64,000 bases of DNA from Nocardia miyunensis NBRC 108239 (GCF_001613065.1 NZ_BDBQ01000085.1:16965-80964); one strand, 5' to 3'; positions 50,031 to 59,389 are shown, counted from the first letter of the stretch. Notes: a model not told the origin generated them from the letters alone. A program made the numbers and translations.

Positions 50031-51617
50031 GTGGGGTTGCTGGCGAAATGCGCGCTGTTCGGCGTCCTGCTGACCGGTGCGATGGTAGTGCCGGCCCCGG
50101 CATGGGCCGCACCGCTGCCTTGGCAACCCGCGCCCGAGAATGCCTGCGGGGAAACGGGATTCGATCCCCGTGCACGCAAACCCGATCCGAATGCCGAACC
50201 CGGGCCGCTGCTGCCGCCCAACATCGACATCCCGGTTCCGGTACCGAAGATCACGCCGGTGCCGATCCCGGGGCCGCCGCCGAACAACACGCGGATCACT
50301 CCCGCGCCGCTGCCGATCGATCCGTGCCGCAATCCGTGTCCGGACGTTCGCGATACGCCGAAGCCCACGCCGCCCGCGACCAAGCCCGAACGGCCTGACC
50401 CGCACCCGAATTCCGGATCCGCCTCGGGATCGGGCACCGGGTCCGGAACCGGATCGGGGCAGTTCAACCTGCCGAACATCCGGATCAAGCCGGATATCGA
50501 GCCGATTCCGATTCCGGTGCCGGGCGGTCCGGCGCCCGCCCCGCAGAAACCGCCGCCGACCGTGGTGCATCCGGCCGAACCGGGCCCGGTCGCCGCGCCG
50601 CCCGCGCCGCGGACGGTGAGCTCGGTGGATCTGGTCGGTCAGGTCACCGGTCACGGCTCGGCCAACCGCACCGATATGCGCTGGCAGGTCGACGGCACCG
50701 ATCTGGGCATCATGTGGCAGACCAAGCCCGGACAGATCGCGGTTCTGTTCGGCGACAGCTTCGGCAAGGGCTGGACCGGCGGCGGAGCGGGCGGAGACAA
50801 CCAGGACTGGCGCAGTAATGTGCTGGGCTACAGCAGCAATCACGATCTGTCCCAGGGCCTGAAGATCGACACCATGGTCCAGGACAGCCGCTGCCACGCC
50901 GCGGAACTGCTGGACAGCCGCAAGATCGTGAACTTCGAGACCACCGTCATCCCGACCTCCGGATTCGCCCTGGGCAAGCGGCAGTACGTGAGCTACATGT
51001 CGGTGAACCACTGGAGCAAGATCCCGGGCATGTGGTGGACCAACGACGGCGGGCTGGCCTACTCCGACGACGACGGCATGACGTGGGTCAAGGATCAATA
51101 CGCCAAGTGGAACAACATGTTCGGGGTGGACCGGTTCCAGGTCACGACGATGGTGCCGCACGGCGACTACGTGTACATGTTCGGCACGCCCAACGGGCGC
51201 ATCGGCATCATCGGGCTGGCGCGCGTGCCGAAAGCCCAGGTGCTCAACAAATCCGCGTATCAGTACTGGGTGAACGGGACCTGGGCTCCGGCGCAGGAGA
51301 ACCTGGCCACACCGCTGGTTCCGGGCATCGCGGGCGAATTGTCCGTGCGCTACGACGATTCCAGCCAGCAGTGGCAGATGGTCTACCTCGATTCACTGCG
51401 GCGCGCCATCGTATTGCGCACCGCGCGGGAACCGCAGGGCACCTGGACCGACGACCTCCCGCTCGTGGACACCGACGACTATCCCACGGCCTACGGCGGT
51501 TTCATCCATCCCTGGTCGACGGGCAAGGATCTGTACTTCACCATCTCGGCCTGGAACAGCTACAACGTGTACCTCATGCACGCGACGTTGAACCAGCCGC
51601 GGGCTCAGCACGGATAG
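50031..51617 (+). CDS. Secreted DUF4185-like protein with Pro-rich linker
   Basis: This 528-residue protein has a signal peptide (CALFGVLLTGAMVVPAPAWAAP, cleavage near residue 26). A Pro/Gly/Ser-rich linker of about 160 residues follows, including SASGSGTGSGTGSG. The C-terminal beta-propeller-like DUF4185 domain (about 190-525) contains IAVLFGDSFGKGW, MWWTNDGGLAYSDDDGMTWVK and YMFGTPNGRIGIIGLARVP. Such proteins are secreted by mycolata and may bind or cleave glycans. The GTG start at 50031 has a GAGAGAGG site. Its last 13 bases overlap the convergent modC gene. Confidence 0.82.
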   Translation: MGLLAKCALFGVLLTGAMVVPAPAWAAPLPWQPAPENACGETGFDPRARKPDPNAEPGPLLPPNIDIPVPVPKITPVPIPGPPPNNTRITPAPLPIDPCRNPCPDVRDTPKPTPPATKPERPDPHPNSGSASGSGTGSGTGSGQFNLPNIRIKPDIEPIPIPVPGGPAPAPQKPPPTVVHPAEPGPVAAPPAPRTVSSVDLVGQVTGHGSANRTDMRWQVDGTDLGIMWQTKPGQIAVLFGDSFGKGWTGGGAGGDNQDWRSNVLGYSSNHDLSQGLKIDTMVQDSRCHAAELLDSRKIVNFETTVIPTSGFALGKRQYVSYMSVNHWSKIPGMWWTNDGGLAYSDDDGMTWVKDQYAKWNNMFGVDRFQVTTMVPHGDYVYMFGTPNGRIGIIGLARVPKAQVLNKSAYQYWVNGTWAPAQENLATPLVPGIAGELSVRYDDSSQQWQMVYLDSLRRAIVLRTAREPQGTWTDDLPLVDTDDYPTAYGGFIHPWSTGKDLYFTISAWNSYNVYLMHATLNQPRAQHG

Positions 51618-52753
51618 ACCTGCACCTCAACGGCTTTCACGGCGAAATAGACCTCCTCGCCCGGGGCGATGCGCAGTTCGGCGATCGCCGCGGGCGTCAG
51701 ATCCGCCACCATCCCGGCGACACCGTCACCGTGATCCGCGGCGTGCACCCGGATCACGCCTCCGCGATCGGTGAGTTCGGCGACGCGGACGTGAAAGACG
51801 TTGCGCGGACTTCCCTCCGGATGTTCTCGATACACCGCGACGGCCGCGGGGGAGAATACCGCCGCCGCCCGCATGCCCGGCGTCCACGGTGACTCGCCGC
51901 GACCTCGGATCAGATCCGCGCCGCGGCGCACCACGCCGGTGCCCGAATCCTCCTTCGACGCAGGCGCTTCCGCGGTGCCGATCAGGAGATTGACGCCCGC
52001 GATGCGGGCGGCGAAGGCACTGCGCGGCCGGGAGAGCACCTCGGCGACCGGGCCCTGCTCCACGATGTGCCCGGACTCGACGACCACGACGCGATCGGCG
52101 AGCGTCAGGGCGTCGACGATGTCGTGCGTGACCAGGATCGCGCTGGGGGCAGGACCCGCACGGCGGGAGGACATCTCGGCATCGCGCAGGGCGCGTCGCA
52201 GCAGGCTGCGCATCGCGGGTGCGGCGGCCACGTCGAGTGCGGCCATCGGCTCGTCCAGCAGTACCATCCGGGGTTCCACGGCCAGCGCCCGCGCCAGCGC
52301 CACCCGTTGCGCCTGGCCACCGGACAACTCGCCGGGCCGCCGCCCGGCGAATTCGATCGCATCGACCGCCCGCAACCACTCCTGTGCCACCGCCGTGGCC
52401 GCGCGTGTGCGCATTCCGCGACTGCGCGGCCCGAACGCCACATTCGCCGCCGCCGTCAGATGCGGGAACAGCAGCGCGTCCTGCGCCAGCAAGGACACCT
52501 GCCGCCGGTGCGCCGGAATCGCGACCCCCGCACCGATATCGGTCAACACCCGCCCGCCCAACCGGACATATCCCGCATCCGGCCGGACAAGTCCCGCGAC
52601 GATTTCCAGCACCGTCGATTTCCCCGCGCCGTTGGGCCCCAGCACCGCGAGCACTTCGCCCGGCGCCACCGCCAACTCCACGTCGACTCCCCGCCGGGCC
52701 AGCCGAACCGAAACCTCCAGCCCGGCAGCGTCGTTCACCGCGTCGACAGTCAC
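51605..52753 (-). CDS. modC: Molybdate ABC transporter ATP-binding protein
   Basis: This 382-residue ATPase has Walker A GPNGAGKST (about residues 38-46), the ABC signature LSGGQAQRVALARALA, Walker B MVLLDEPMAALD and the H-loop ILVTHD. The C-terminus carries a TOBE domain (about residues 300-380, with FHVRVAELTDRGGVIRVHAADHGDGVAGMVADLTPAAIAELRIAPGEEVYFAVKAVEV) that binds molybdate. The start is GTG 52753. It lies 403 bases downstream of modB in the same direction, an unusually large gap in a mod operon. Confidence 0.9.
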   Translation of the reverse strand: MTVDAVNDAAGLEVSVRLARRGVDVELAVAPGEVLAVLGPNGAGKSTVLEIVAGLVRPDAGYVRLGGRVLTDIGAGVAIPAHRRQVSLLAQDALLFPHLTAAANVAFGPRSRGMRTRAATAVAQEWLRAVDAIEFAGRRPGELSGGQAQRVALARALAVEPRMVLLDEPMAALDVAAAPAMRSLLRRALRDAEMSSRRAGPAPSAILVTHDIVDALTLADRVVVVESGHIVEQGPVAEVLSRPRSAFAARIAGVNLLIGTAEAPASKEDSGTGVVRRGADLIRGRGESPWTPGMRAAAVFSPAAVAVYREHPEGSPRNVFHVRVAELTDRGGVIRVHAADHGDGVAGMVADLTPAAIAELRIAPGEEVYFAVKAVEVQVYPC

Positions 52754-53156
52754 CGCACACCGCCCCGCACATCGTTCATCGCGAATCCCGCTCGGTAATG
52801 CGACCGATCGAGGCACCACCGCCCCGGCGCCACCGGCCCGCCCGCAGCCCTCGAGACCGGCTCATGGCTCCGCACTCCCGGACGTCGCCACCCCGAGCAG
52901 CGCATCGGAATCCACAGCACCGCGCAGTTGTTCACCGACCGCGCCATCGTCCGCGGAGTTCCGACGCACAGCCCGTCAACCAGGGCGAATCCGGCCTTCG
53001 GCACATCTACCTTCACCACGCGCCGCCCTGATCTCCGGACAGCGCCGCCCAGCCGGAACCGTCGGCTCCCGACGCCACCGCTCGTCGCTGTCGGTCGTCG
53101 TGTCCTCGTCCGCCGCTCGACGGAGCGAATCGAATCCTGGAGCACGGCAAAGTCGT
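52754..53156 (-). other. modB-modC spacer with a decayed copy of the modB 3' end
   Basis: The 16 bases at 53153-53168, which span the modB stop codon, recur exactly at 52772-52787. The similarity continues for about 70 bases into the modB coding sequence with many changes (52772-52857 against about 53153-53250). No intact gene is visible in the 403 bases. A 159-codon minus frame runs through it only because stops are rare at this G+C content. Confidence 0.5.
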
Positions 53157-54134
53157 TCATCGCGAATCGCCCTCCGTTGCCGGCGTGGTCGAGGCGCGGC
53201 CGCCCCAGCGCCACAGGCCCGCTGCCCATTCGCGGCCTTCCGAGACGCCGACGCGGCGATAGGCGACCAGGACGATGAGGATCGCCATCACCACCAGCAG
53301 CAGTGAAAGCGCCACGGCGGCGCCGGGATCGTTCTCGCGCTGGAGGTAGATCTCCAGGGGGAGGGTGCGGGTGCGGCCCTGCAGGCTACCCGCGAAGGTG
53401 AGGGTCGCGCCGAATTCGCCCAGCGCACGGGCGAATGCGAGCACCGAACCGGAGATCAGCGCGGGACGCAGCAACGGCAGCGTGATTCGCCACCACACCG
53501 TCGTCGGCGCGGCCCCGAGCGTGGCCGCGATCCGCTCGTAACGCTCACCGGAGGTGCGCATCGCCCCCTCCAACGTGATCACCAGGAACGGCAATGCCAC
53601 GAAGGACTGCGCCAGCACCACGGCCGTTGTGCTGAAGGCGATCTCGACGCCCATCGCCTCGAGCTGCCTGCCCAGCAGTCCGTACCGCCCGAACAGGTAC
53701 AGCAGCGACAGGCCACCCACCACCGGCGGTAACACCAAGGGCAGCAACACCAGCGCCCGCAACACCGGCAGAATTCGCCACCGCACCCGGGCCAGCAGCA
53801 CCGCCATCGGCACCCCCAGCACGACACACACCACGGTGCTGGCCAGCGCCGTCTTCAGACTGAGCCACAACGCGTCCCGAGAAGCCTGCGAGGTCACCAA
53901 CTCCCCGAAGTGCGGCCACTCCACCGCCCCGGTCAACGCCACAAGCGGCCCGATGACCAACGCGAAACCGACCAACGCGGGCAGCAACAACCACCCTGGC
54001 ACCGCGGGCCCCGGCCCCCGCACCACCGCCCGCAACCCACGTTTCAACGGCCCCGCGACACGCTGCCGCCCACCATCCGCACCGGTGCCCGCCGCAACCG
54101 GCGCCGCGCCCTTCACACGGCCGTTCCCGGTCAC
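53157..54134 (-). CDS. modB: Molybdate ABC transporter permease
   Basis: This 325-residue protein has a basic cytoplasmic N-terminus (about residues 1-45) and five to six helices. The permease signature around the EAA loop is RYERIAATLGAAPTTVWWRITLPLLRPALISGSVLAFARALGEFGATLTFAG (about residues 195-250), the standard ModB sequence. The GTG at 54134 is used; a GTG five codons later is equally possible. It is followed by the repeat-decayed spacer and modC, and preceded by an 840-bp gap from modA. Confidence 0.9.
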   Translation of the reverse strand: MTGNGRVKGAAPVAAGTGADGGRQRVAGPLKRGLRAVVRGPGPAVPGWLLLPALVGFALVIGPLVALTGAVEWPHFGELVTSQASRDALWLSLKTALASTVVCVVLGVPMAVLLARVRWRILPVLRALVLLPLVLPPVVGGLSLLYLFGRYGLLGRQLEAMGVEIAFSTTAVVLAQSFVALPFLVITLEGAMRTSGERYERIAATLGAAPTTVWWRITLPLLRPALISGSVLAFARALGEFGATLTFAGSLQGRTRTLPLEIYLQRENDPGAAVALSLLLVVMAILIVLVAYRRVGVSEGREWAAGLWRWGGRASTTPATEGDSR

Positions 54135-54974
54135 GTCGGCACCACCGGCCCGGATCCCGAATCACGCCACCCGACAGCCGGTCCGCGCACCGCCGTGCAC
54201 GAAGCACCCCGGTCCACATCCGGTCCGCCCACGCTCGCAGGTATCGGCCCCGCGACGCTCTGCACACCGTCGGCATTCGCACCCGCGGCAATCGGCTCTG
54301 CGGCATCTTCCCTGATCACGCCAGTTCCACTCAGATCCCGAATCACGCCGGACGATGCCGTGCGCAACTTCGACGCCGCACGGCCCACGCTCGGTCCGTC
54401 CGGGCGCGCGATCCTCGGCCTCACGACACCCACCCAACCGTCCCGGTCACATCGGACTCGTCCGGACGAGTCTCGGACCATGCAACACGCCACCCGGCCG
54501 ACGCGCGATCGACCCCACAATGCGATGGCGCCGCCGTTCGCGGCGTCTGTCGCCGTCCTACCTGGCCACGGTGATGCCGGCCCGCGCCACGGACGGGCTG
54601 GATGGCGTCCGTCCGCGCCCGCACCTGCTTCTCGACGAGGCGAACCACGATCCGCCATGCGGTATCCGCCGAACCACCCCGGGACCTGGCCGTAGCGTCC
54701 GCACATGACCCGGGCCACACGCGATCAACCTCGCGCACGGGCTGTTTTACTGCTGCGAGCGGCCCCGCTGCTGCCCGCCGAGGTCGCCGCGACTCGCGGT
54801 ATCCGGCCTTTGCGATCTGCGGCGGACCGCCGCTCATGCCGATACCGCACTCGGCTTCGCGACGACTCGACGCAAACGGTCGCGGAGCCGAGAGGTTCAG
54901 GGGGACAGCGTTGTTCGCCGGGCGGCTGGAGATCGGGTTATGTCCCGCCGTCGAATTACGCTGTCCGCCATCGG
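54135..54974 (-). other. 840-bp modA-modB spacer without a recognisable gene
   Basis: Several frames are open because of the base composition, including a 195-codon minus frame that ends at modB, but none has a family pattern or good ribosome site. A 16-base direct repeat (GATCCCGAATCACGCC at 54153-54168 and 54334-54349) occurs inside. The spacer looks like inserted or decayed sequence in an otherwise compact operon. Confidence 0.4.
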
Positions 54975-55745
54975 TCACGGCGCGCCGAATCCGGCCTTCG
55001 ACAGGACCGCGCGGCCCTCGGGGCCGGTCACCAGTTCGTCGAACTGTTTTGCCAGGTCGGCGTGTTTCGAATCGGCAACCGCCGCAATGGGATAGGTGTT
55101 GACCGCGCCGGAGGATTCGGGGAAGGAGACGGCGGTGACCTTGTTGCCCGCGCCGGAGGCGTCGGTCACGTAGACCAGACCGGCGTCGGCGTCACCGGAG
55201 GTGACCTTGGCCAGCACGTCCGTGACGTCGGATTCCTCACTGACCGGGGACAGCGTGACGTGTGAGGAGGCCTCGACCTTCTTGGTCGCCGAACCGCAGG
55301 GCACCTGCGGCGCGCAGACCACCACCTTCAGGTCCGGCTCGGCCAGATCCGCCAGGCTCGCAACATGTCTCGGGTTGCCGGGCGGCGTGACGATGGTGAG
55401 CACGTTGGTCGCGAAATTACGCGGCGTCTCGGTGATTCGCTTGGTCTTGACCACCTTCTGCATATTCGCGGTATCCGCGGAGGCGAACACGTCCGCGGGC
55501 GCGCCCTGGTTGAGCTGTGCGGCCAGATCCGAGGAACCGGCGAAGGAGAAGCTCACCTTGGTATTCGGGTGTTCGGACTCGAACTTCTTGCCCAGATCCG
55601 CGAAGACCTGATTGAGCGAGGCCGCGGCGAAAACCGTCACCGTGGTCGTCGAACCGCCCGAGCTGCTGCTCGAGCCACAGCCCGCCAGCGCCGCGCCCAA
55701 CGCCGCGGCCGTGATCACGACCCCCGCGCGACGGGCGTACCTCAT
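54975..55745 (-). CDS. modA: Molybdate-binding lipoprotein
   Basis: This 256-residue solute-binding protein has a lipoprotein signal (VVITAAALGAALAGC, Cys near residue 22) and a Ser-rich linker. The ModA fold starts TVTVFAAASLNQVFADLGKKFE and has SFAGSSDLAAQLNQGAPADVFASAD (about residues 68-92), where Ser residues bind the oxyanion, then DADAGLVYVTDA. It captures molybdate or tungstate for ModBC. The ATG at 55745 overlaps the stop of the regulator gene (ATGA), so the two are coupled. Confidence 0.92.
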   Translation of the reverse strand: MRYARRAGVVITAAALGAALAGCGSSSSSGGSTTTVTVFAAASLNQVFADLGKKFESEHPNTKVSFSFAGSSDLAAQLNQGAPADVFASADTANMQKVVKTKRITETPRNFATNVLTIVTPPGNPRHVASLADLAEPDLKVVVCAPQVPCGSATKKVEASSHVTLSPVSEESDVTDVLAKVTSGDADAGLVYVTDASGAGNKVTAVSFPESSGAVNTYPIAAVADSKHADLAKQFDELVTGPEGRAVLSKAGFGAP

Positions 55746-56134
55746 GGCGTTTCGACCACCACCGTGGTCGCCTTCACGCTGGCCACCGCGACGCTGCCGG
55801 GCTCGAGCCCCAACCTCCGCACCGACTCGCTGCTCATCAGGGAAATCACCGTGAACGGCCCGCATTGCATCTCCACCTGTGCCATCACCCCGTCGATCAC
55901 CACTTCGGTGACCAGTCCGGGAAACCGGTTGCGGGCCGAGCTGGCCCCGCCCAGCGTCACCTGCGGCGGCCGCGCCTGGGCGACCGCCCATGCCGCCAGA
56001 TCCCTGCCGTCGATCACCAGGCGTCCGGACGCGTCCTTGTGCGCGTCGAGGACACCGGTATCGATCCACCGGCGCACGGTGTCGTCGCTGACACCGAGCA
56101 GTTCGGCGGCGTCACGAATCCGCAGGTCGGGCAT
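55742..56134 (-). CDS. HTH-TOBE molybdate-responsive regulator
   Basis: This 130-residue protein joins an excisionase/MerR-like helix-turn-helix (IRDAAELLGVSDDTVRRWIDTGVLDAHKDASGRLVIDGRDLAAW, about residues 5-50) to a single molybdate-binding TOBE/Mop domain (about residues 65-130: ARNRFPGLVTEVVIDGVMAQVEMQCGPFTVISLMSSESVRRLGLEPGSVAVASVKATTVVVE). This form replaces ModE in many actinobacteria. As first gene of the mod operon it most likely controls its own promoter through the inverted repeat just upstream. Confidence 0.85.
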   Translation of the reverse strand: MPDLRIRDAAELLGVSDDTVRRWIDTGVLDAHKDASGRLVIDGRDLAAWAVAQARPPQVTLGGASSARNRFPGLVTEVVIDGVMAQVEMQCGPFTVISLMSSESVRRLGLEPGSVAVASVKATTVVVETP

Positions 56135-56149
56135 CAGTGAAGAATAGTT

Positions 56150-56192
56150 CCGCAGATTCGGTGAAACAATGGCGGATCGTCCGAATCTGCGG
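56150..56192. promoter_or_regulatory. Perfect 12-bp inverted repeat, candidate operator of the mod operon
   Basis: CCGCAGATTCGG (56150-56161) and CCGAATCTGCGG (56181-56192) are exact inverted copies separated by 19 bases, starting 16 bases upstream of the regulator ATG. Two half-sites 31 bases apart centre to centre (about three helical turns) suit a dimeric repressor. It also lies ahead of the divergent 56240 gene. As RNA it could form a 12-bp hairpin. Confidence 0.6.
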
Positions 56193-56239
56193 ATGAATTC
56201 GCGGCGAAGACGGTGGATGTGACCGAACAGGGACGCCGG

Positions 56240-57088
56240 ATGTCACCGCCTGCCAGTACGCTCTTAGCAATCATGGCCACCTATTTCGATCCGAGATCCT
56301 GGTCGCCGTTGCGGGCCGTCGGACTCGGCAGGCGCCTGCTGGACCCAGGCTGGCTCGAACAATGGAGTTCGTTCACCACCGCCTGGCTCGATCCGGTCGC
56401 CGACCTGGGCGCGGGCGCGGTCACCGCACTGCTGCCCGATGTGCTGATGACGCTGCTCAGCGAGGGAATCCTGAGCCGATTCGGCGGTCAGGTGATCAGC
56501 GCGGCCCTGCTCGGCAGCGATATGACCGCCACCCTCGAATCGCTCGAGGCCCGCCGCCGCGGCTCGCACTTCGAGACCCGGGCCGTGCTGAACGGGCTGC
56601 GCTGGAATCGCCACCCGATCGAGCGGATGACCGTCGTCGCGCACGGCGTGCGGCTGATTCCGGGTGTGCCGACGAAGATGCGCAGTACCCATCTGGACAT
56701 CACCGGCACCATCACCACCGCCGCACTGGTCGACTGGCTGAACACCTGGCGACTGGACTGGAAGCTGAGCGTGGACGCCGGCGGGCTGATCACCGCCCGG
56801 CACCGGCGGCTGCGGATCCGGGCGGTGGTGGACGCCTCGGTGACCAACGATCTGCTCACCGTGCGGGTCCGGCAGGCCGACTGGATGGGTGTGCGGATTC
56901 CGCGGCGAGCGTTCGCCGTGACCCCGATACCGCTGACCGACCTGCCGAAACAGATCTCCGTGCGTAGTGCGCAACGCGAGGGTGAGCTGGTCCGATTCCA
57001 CGTGGACGTCCCCGAGATCACCGGATCCTTCGATCTGGCGCAGATGCGCTCGGCCATCGTCGCCGGTACGACGCTGATCATCTTCTGA
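56240..57088 (+). CDS. LmeA-like (DUF2993-type) envelope lipid-binding protein, tentative
   Basis: This 282-residue protein has an N-terminal part with two amphipathic helices (ATYFDPRSWSPLRAVGLGRRLLD; SSFTTAWLDPVADLGAG) and a beta-rich C-terminal half (HFETRAVLNGLRWNRHPIERMTVVAHGVRLIPG; DLLTVRVRQADWMGVRIPRRAF). This half resembles the lipid-binding fold of LmeA and related DUF2993 proteins, but the match is by pattern only. No clear signal peptide is visible. The ATG at 56240 has an AGGGA site; an ATG at 56273 is possible. It is convergent with pcnA. Confidence 0.55.
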   Translation: MSPPASTLLAIMATYFDPRSWSPLRAVGLGRRLLDPGWLEQWSSFTTAWLDPVADLGAGAVTALLPDVLMTLLSEGILSRFGGQVISAALLGSDMTATLESLEARRRGSHFETRAVLNGLRWNRHPIERMTVVAHGVRLIPGVPTKMRSTHLDITGTITTAALVDWLNTWRLDWKLSVDAGGLITARHRRLRIRAVVDASVTNDLLTVRVRQADWMGVRIPRRAFAVTPIPLTDLPKQISVRSAQREGELVRFHVDVPEITGSFDLAQMRSAIVAGTTLIIF

Positions 57089-57112
57089 CCAGCGGCTACC
57101 GCTCGCCGGTGA

Positions 57113-58603
57113 TCACTGTCCGCCCGCGTTCCACCACTCCCGCAGCGCCGATTCGGCCTCCTCGCGCGTCATCGGGCCGCGGTCCAGGCGCAACTCCTTC
57201 AGATACCGCCAGGCCCGGCCGACCTGGGGGCCCGGTTCGAGGCCCAGCAGCTCCATGATGGCGTTGCCGTCCAGGTCCGGGCGCACCCGGGCCAGATCCT
57301 CCTGCTCCTGCAGCCGCTCGATGCGCGCCTCGAGATCGTCGTAGGTGGCGCGCAGTGCGGCGGCGCGGCGCTTGTTGCGGGTGGTGCAGTCCGCACGGAC
57401 GAGCTTGTGCAGCCGAGGCAGCAGATCGGCGCCGTCGGTGACGTAGCGGCGCACCGCCGAATCGGTCCACTGCCCCTTGCCGTAGCCGTGAAAACGCAGG
57501 TGCAGGTAGACCAGGCGCGCCACGTCCTCGGTGAACTGCTTCGGATACTTCAAGGCGCGCATACGCTTTCGCACCATTTTCGCGCCGACCACCTCGTGGT
57601 GATGGAAGCTCACCCCGCCGCCCGGCTCGTTGCGCTTGGTGGGCGGTTTGCCGATGTCGTGCAACAACGCCGCCCAGCGCAACACCAGATCCGGATCGCC
57701 CTGCTCCTGATCGATGGCCTGCCGCAACACCGTCAGCGAATGCTGGTAGACGTCCTTGTGCTGATGATGCTCGTCGATCTCGAGTTTCATCGCGGGCACC
57801 TCGGGCAGCACCCGCTCGGCCAGCCCGGTCTCGCACATGATGTCGATGCCGTCGGTCGGATATTCCCCGCCGATCAGCTTGTCCAGTTCGGTGCGCACCC
57901 GTTCCGCGGTGATCCGGCCGATCTCGTCGGCCATCGTCGCGGTCGCGGCGCGCACCCGCGGCGCTAGTTCGAAACCCAGCTGGGCGACGAAACGCGCGCC
58001 GCGCAACATGCGCAGCGGATCGTCGTTGAACGAATCCTCCGGTGCGGCAGGGGTATCGAGCACACCGGCAAGCAGTGCGGACATGCCGTCCAGCGGATCG
58101 ACGAATTCGAGCGCACCGTCCGCCCCGACCCGCACGGCCATCGCGTTGACCGTGAAATCGCGTCGGATCAGGTCGCCCTCGAGCGTGTCGCCGAAGGTCA
58201 CCTCGGGATTGCGCGAGACCCGGTCGTAGTTGTCGCTGCGGAACGTGGTGATCTCCAGCTGCCATCCCGACTTGGACGCGCTGACCGTGCCGAACGCCAA
58301 ACCGCCCGTGTCCCAGAGGTTGTCGACCCACCCGCGCACGATCTGCTGCACCGTCTCCGGCCGCGCATCGGTGGTGAAATCCAGGTCGGTGCCCAACCGG
58401 CCGAGCACCGCATCGCGCACACTGCCCCCCACCAGGTACAGCTGATGCCCGTGCGCGGCGAACATCTCACCGAGCGGAGTCAGCACGTCGGACACCCGCC
58501 CCAGCGTGATCGCCGCCGACGCAAGCAATCTCGTACGCCGATCCTCCGGCGACAACGGGACCGGCACTGCTACATCCTCGGACTTCGGCGAAACCACAGC
58601 CAC
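57113..58603 (-). CDS. pcnA: CCA-adding tRNA nucleotidyltransferase
   Basis: This 496-residue enzyme adds or repairs the 3' CCA of tRNAs. The catalytic head has LYLVGGSVRDAVLGRLGTDLDFTTDARP (GGxVRD and the metal-binding DxD, about residues 57-82), the RRDFTVNAMA motif (about 148-157), FNDDPLRMLRGARFVAQLGFEL and, C-terminally, an HD domain (LLHDIGKPPTKRN ... FHHHEVVGAKM). HD-containing forms are typical of actinobacteria. It is annotated pcnA in mycobacteria (Rv3907c). The start is GTG 58603. It normally faces mutT4; here an SDR gene is inserted. Confidence 0.95.
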   Translation of the reverse strand: MAVVSPKSEDVAVPVPLSPEDRRTRLLASAAITLGRVSDVLTPLGEMFAAHGHQLYLVGGSVRDAVLGRLGTDLDFTTDARPETVQQIVRGWVDNLWDTGGLAFGTVSASKSGWQLEITTFRSDNYDRVSRNPEVTFGDTLEGDLIRRDFTVNAMAVRVGADGALEFVDPLDGMSALLAGVLDTPAAPEDSFNDDPLRMLRGARFVAQLGFELAPRVRAATATMADEIGRITAERVRTELDKLIGGEYPTDGIDIMCETGLAERVLPEVPAMKLEIDEHHQHKDVYQHSLTVLRQAIDQEQGDPDLVLRWAALLHDIGKPPTKRNEPGGGVSFHHHEVVGAKMVRKRMRALKYPKQFTEDVARLVYLHLRFHGYGKGQWTDSAVRRYVTDGADLLPRLHKLVRADCTTRNKRRAAALRATYDDLEARIERLQEQEDLARVRPDLDGNAIMELLGLEPGPQVGRAWRYLKELRLDRGPMTREEAESALREWWNAGGQ

Positions 58604-58627
58604 GCAGCTTACTGACCGGAAAACCGC

Positions 58628-59389
58628 TCAGGTGCGCAGGTACGAGGCGCCGTTGAGGTCGACGATCGTGCCCGAGGCCCAGGCCGCGGCCGGTGAGGCG
58701 AGAAAGTGGACGGTCGCGGCGATCTCCTCGGGGGTGCCGACCCGGCCGAACGGGCTCTGGTCGCGGATCCGGTCACCGTCGGGGCCGGTGAGTTTCGCGA
58801 CCTGACGCTCGGTGGCGACGAACCCCGGAGCCACCGACGTCACGACGATGTCGTGCGGCGCGAGCGCGAGGGCCATCGACTGTCCGAAGGCGTGCAGGGC
58901 GGCCTTGCTCGCACCGTAGGCGGGGAAGTCGGGTTCGCCGCAGAACGCGCCGCGCGATCCGACGTTCACGATGCTTCCGCGCGCGCCGCGATCGATGAGG
59001 TGCCGGGCCACCGCCCAGGTCACCTCGGCCGTGCCCAGCACGTTGACGTCCATCATGCGTCGCCAGATCCGCTGCCAGTCGTGCAGCGGGACGTCGGCGA
59101 CCGCGTGCCGGGTGCTCTGCGACGGTGCGACGGCGGCGTTGTTGACCAGGACGTCGATGCCGCCGAGGGCCGTCACGGCCTCGGCCACGATCCGTTCGCC
59201 GGTACCGGGCTCGCCGAGATCACCTTCGATCAGCGTGTGCCCGGCGCCGGGCAGCTGCCGCAGCGCCTCCTCGGCGTCGGCGCGTCGGCTGGCGTACTGC
59301 ACCGCCACTCGATCTCCACCCTCGGCGAACGCCGTGGCGACGGCCCGGCCGATTCCCCTGGACGCACCCGTGACCAGCACGCCCCTCAT
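58628..59389 (-). CDS. Short-chain dehydrogenase/reductase
   Basis: This 253-residue SDR has the cofactor motif VLVTGASRGIGRAVA (TGxxxGIG, about residues 5-19), NNAA near residue 84, the catalytic Ser in IVNVGSRGAF and YxxxK in YGASKAAL (about residues 155-161). PG follows in VAPGFVATE. QYASRRADA suggests NADP(H) preference. It is similar to FabG-type 3-oxoacyl reductases and acts in the cytoplasm. Its ATG overlaps the stop of a 68-codon ORF (ATGA). It interrupts the pcnA-mutT4 gene pair that is adjacent in mycobacteria. Confidence 0.9.
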   Translation of the reverse strand: MRGVLVTGASRGIGRAVATAFAEGGDRVAVQYASRRADAEEALRQLPGAGHTLIEGDLGEPGTGERIVAEAVTALGGIDVLVNNAAVAPSQSTRHAVADVPLHDWQRIWRRMMDVNVLGTAEVTWAVARHLIDRGARGSIVNVGSRGAFCGEPDFPAYGASKAALHAFGQSMALALAPHDIVVTSVAPGFVATERQVAKLTGPDGDRIRDQSPFGRVGTPEEIAATVHFLASPAAAWASGTIVDLNGASYLRT

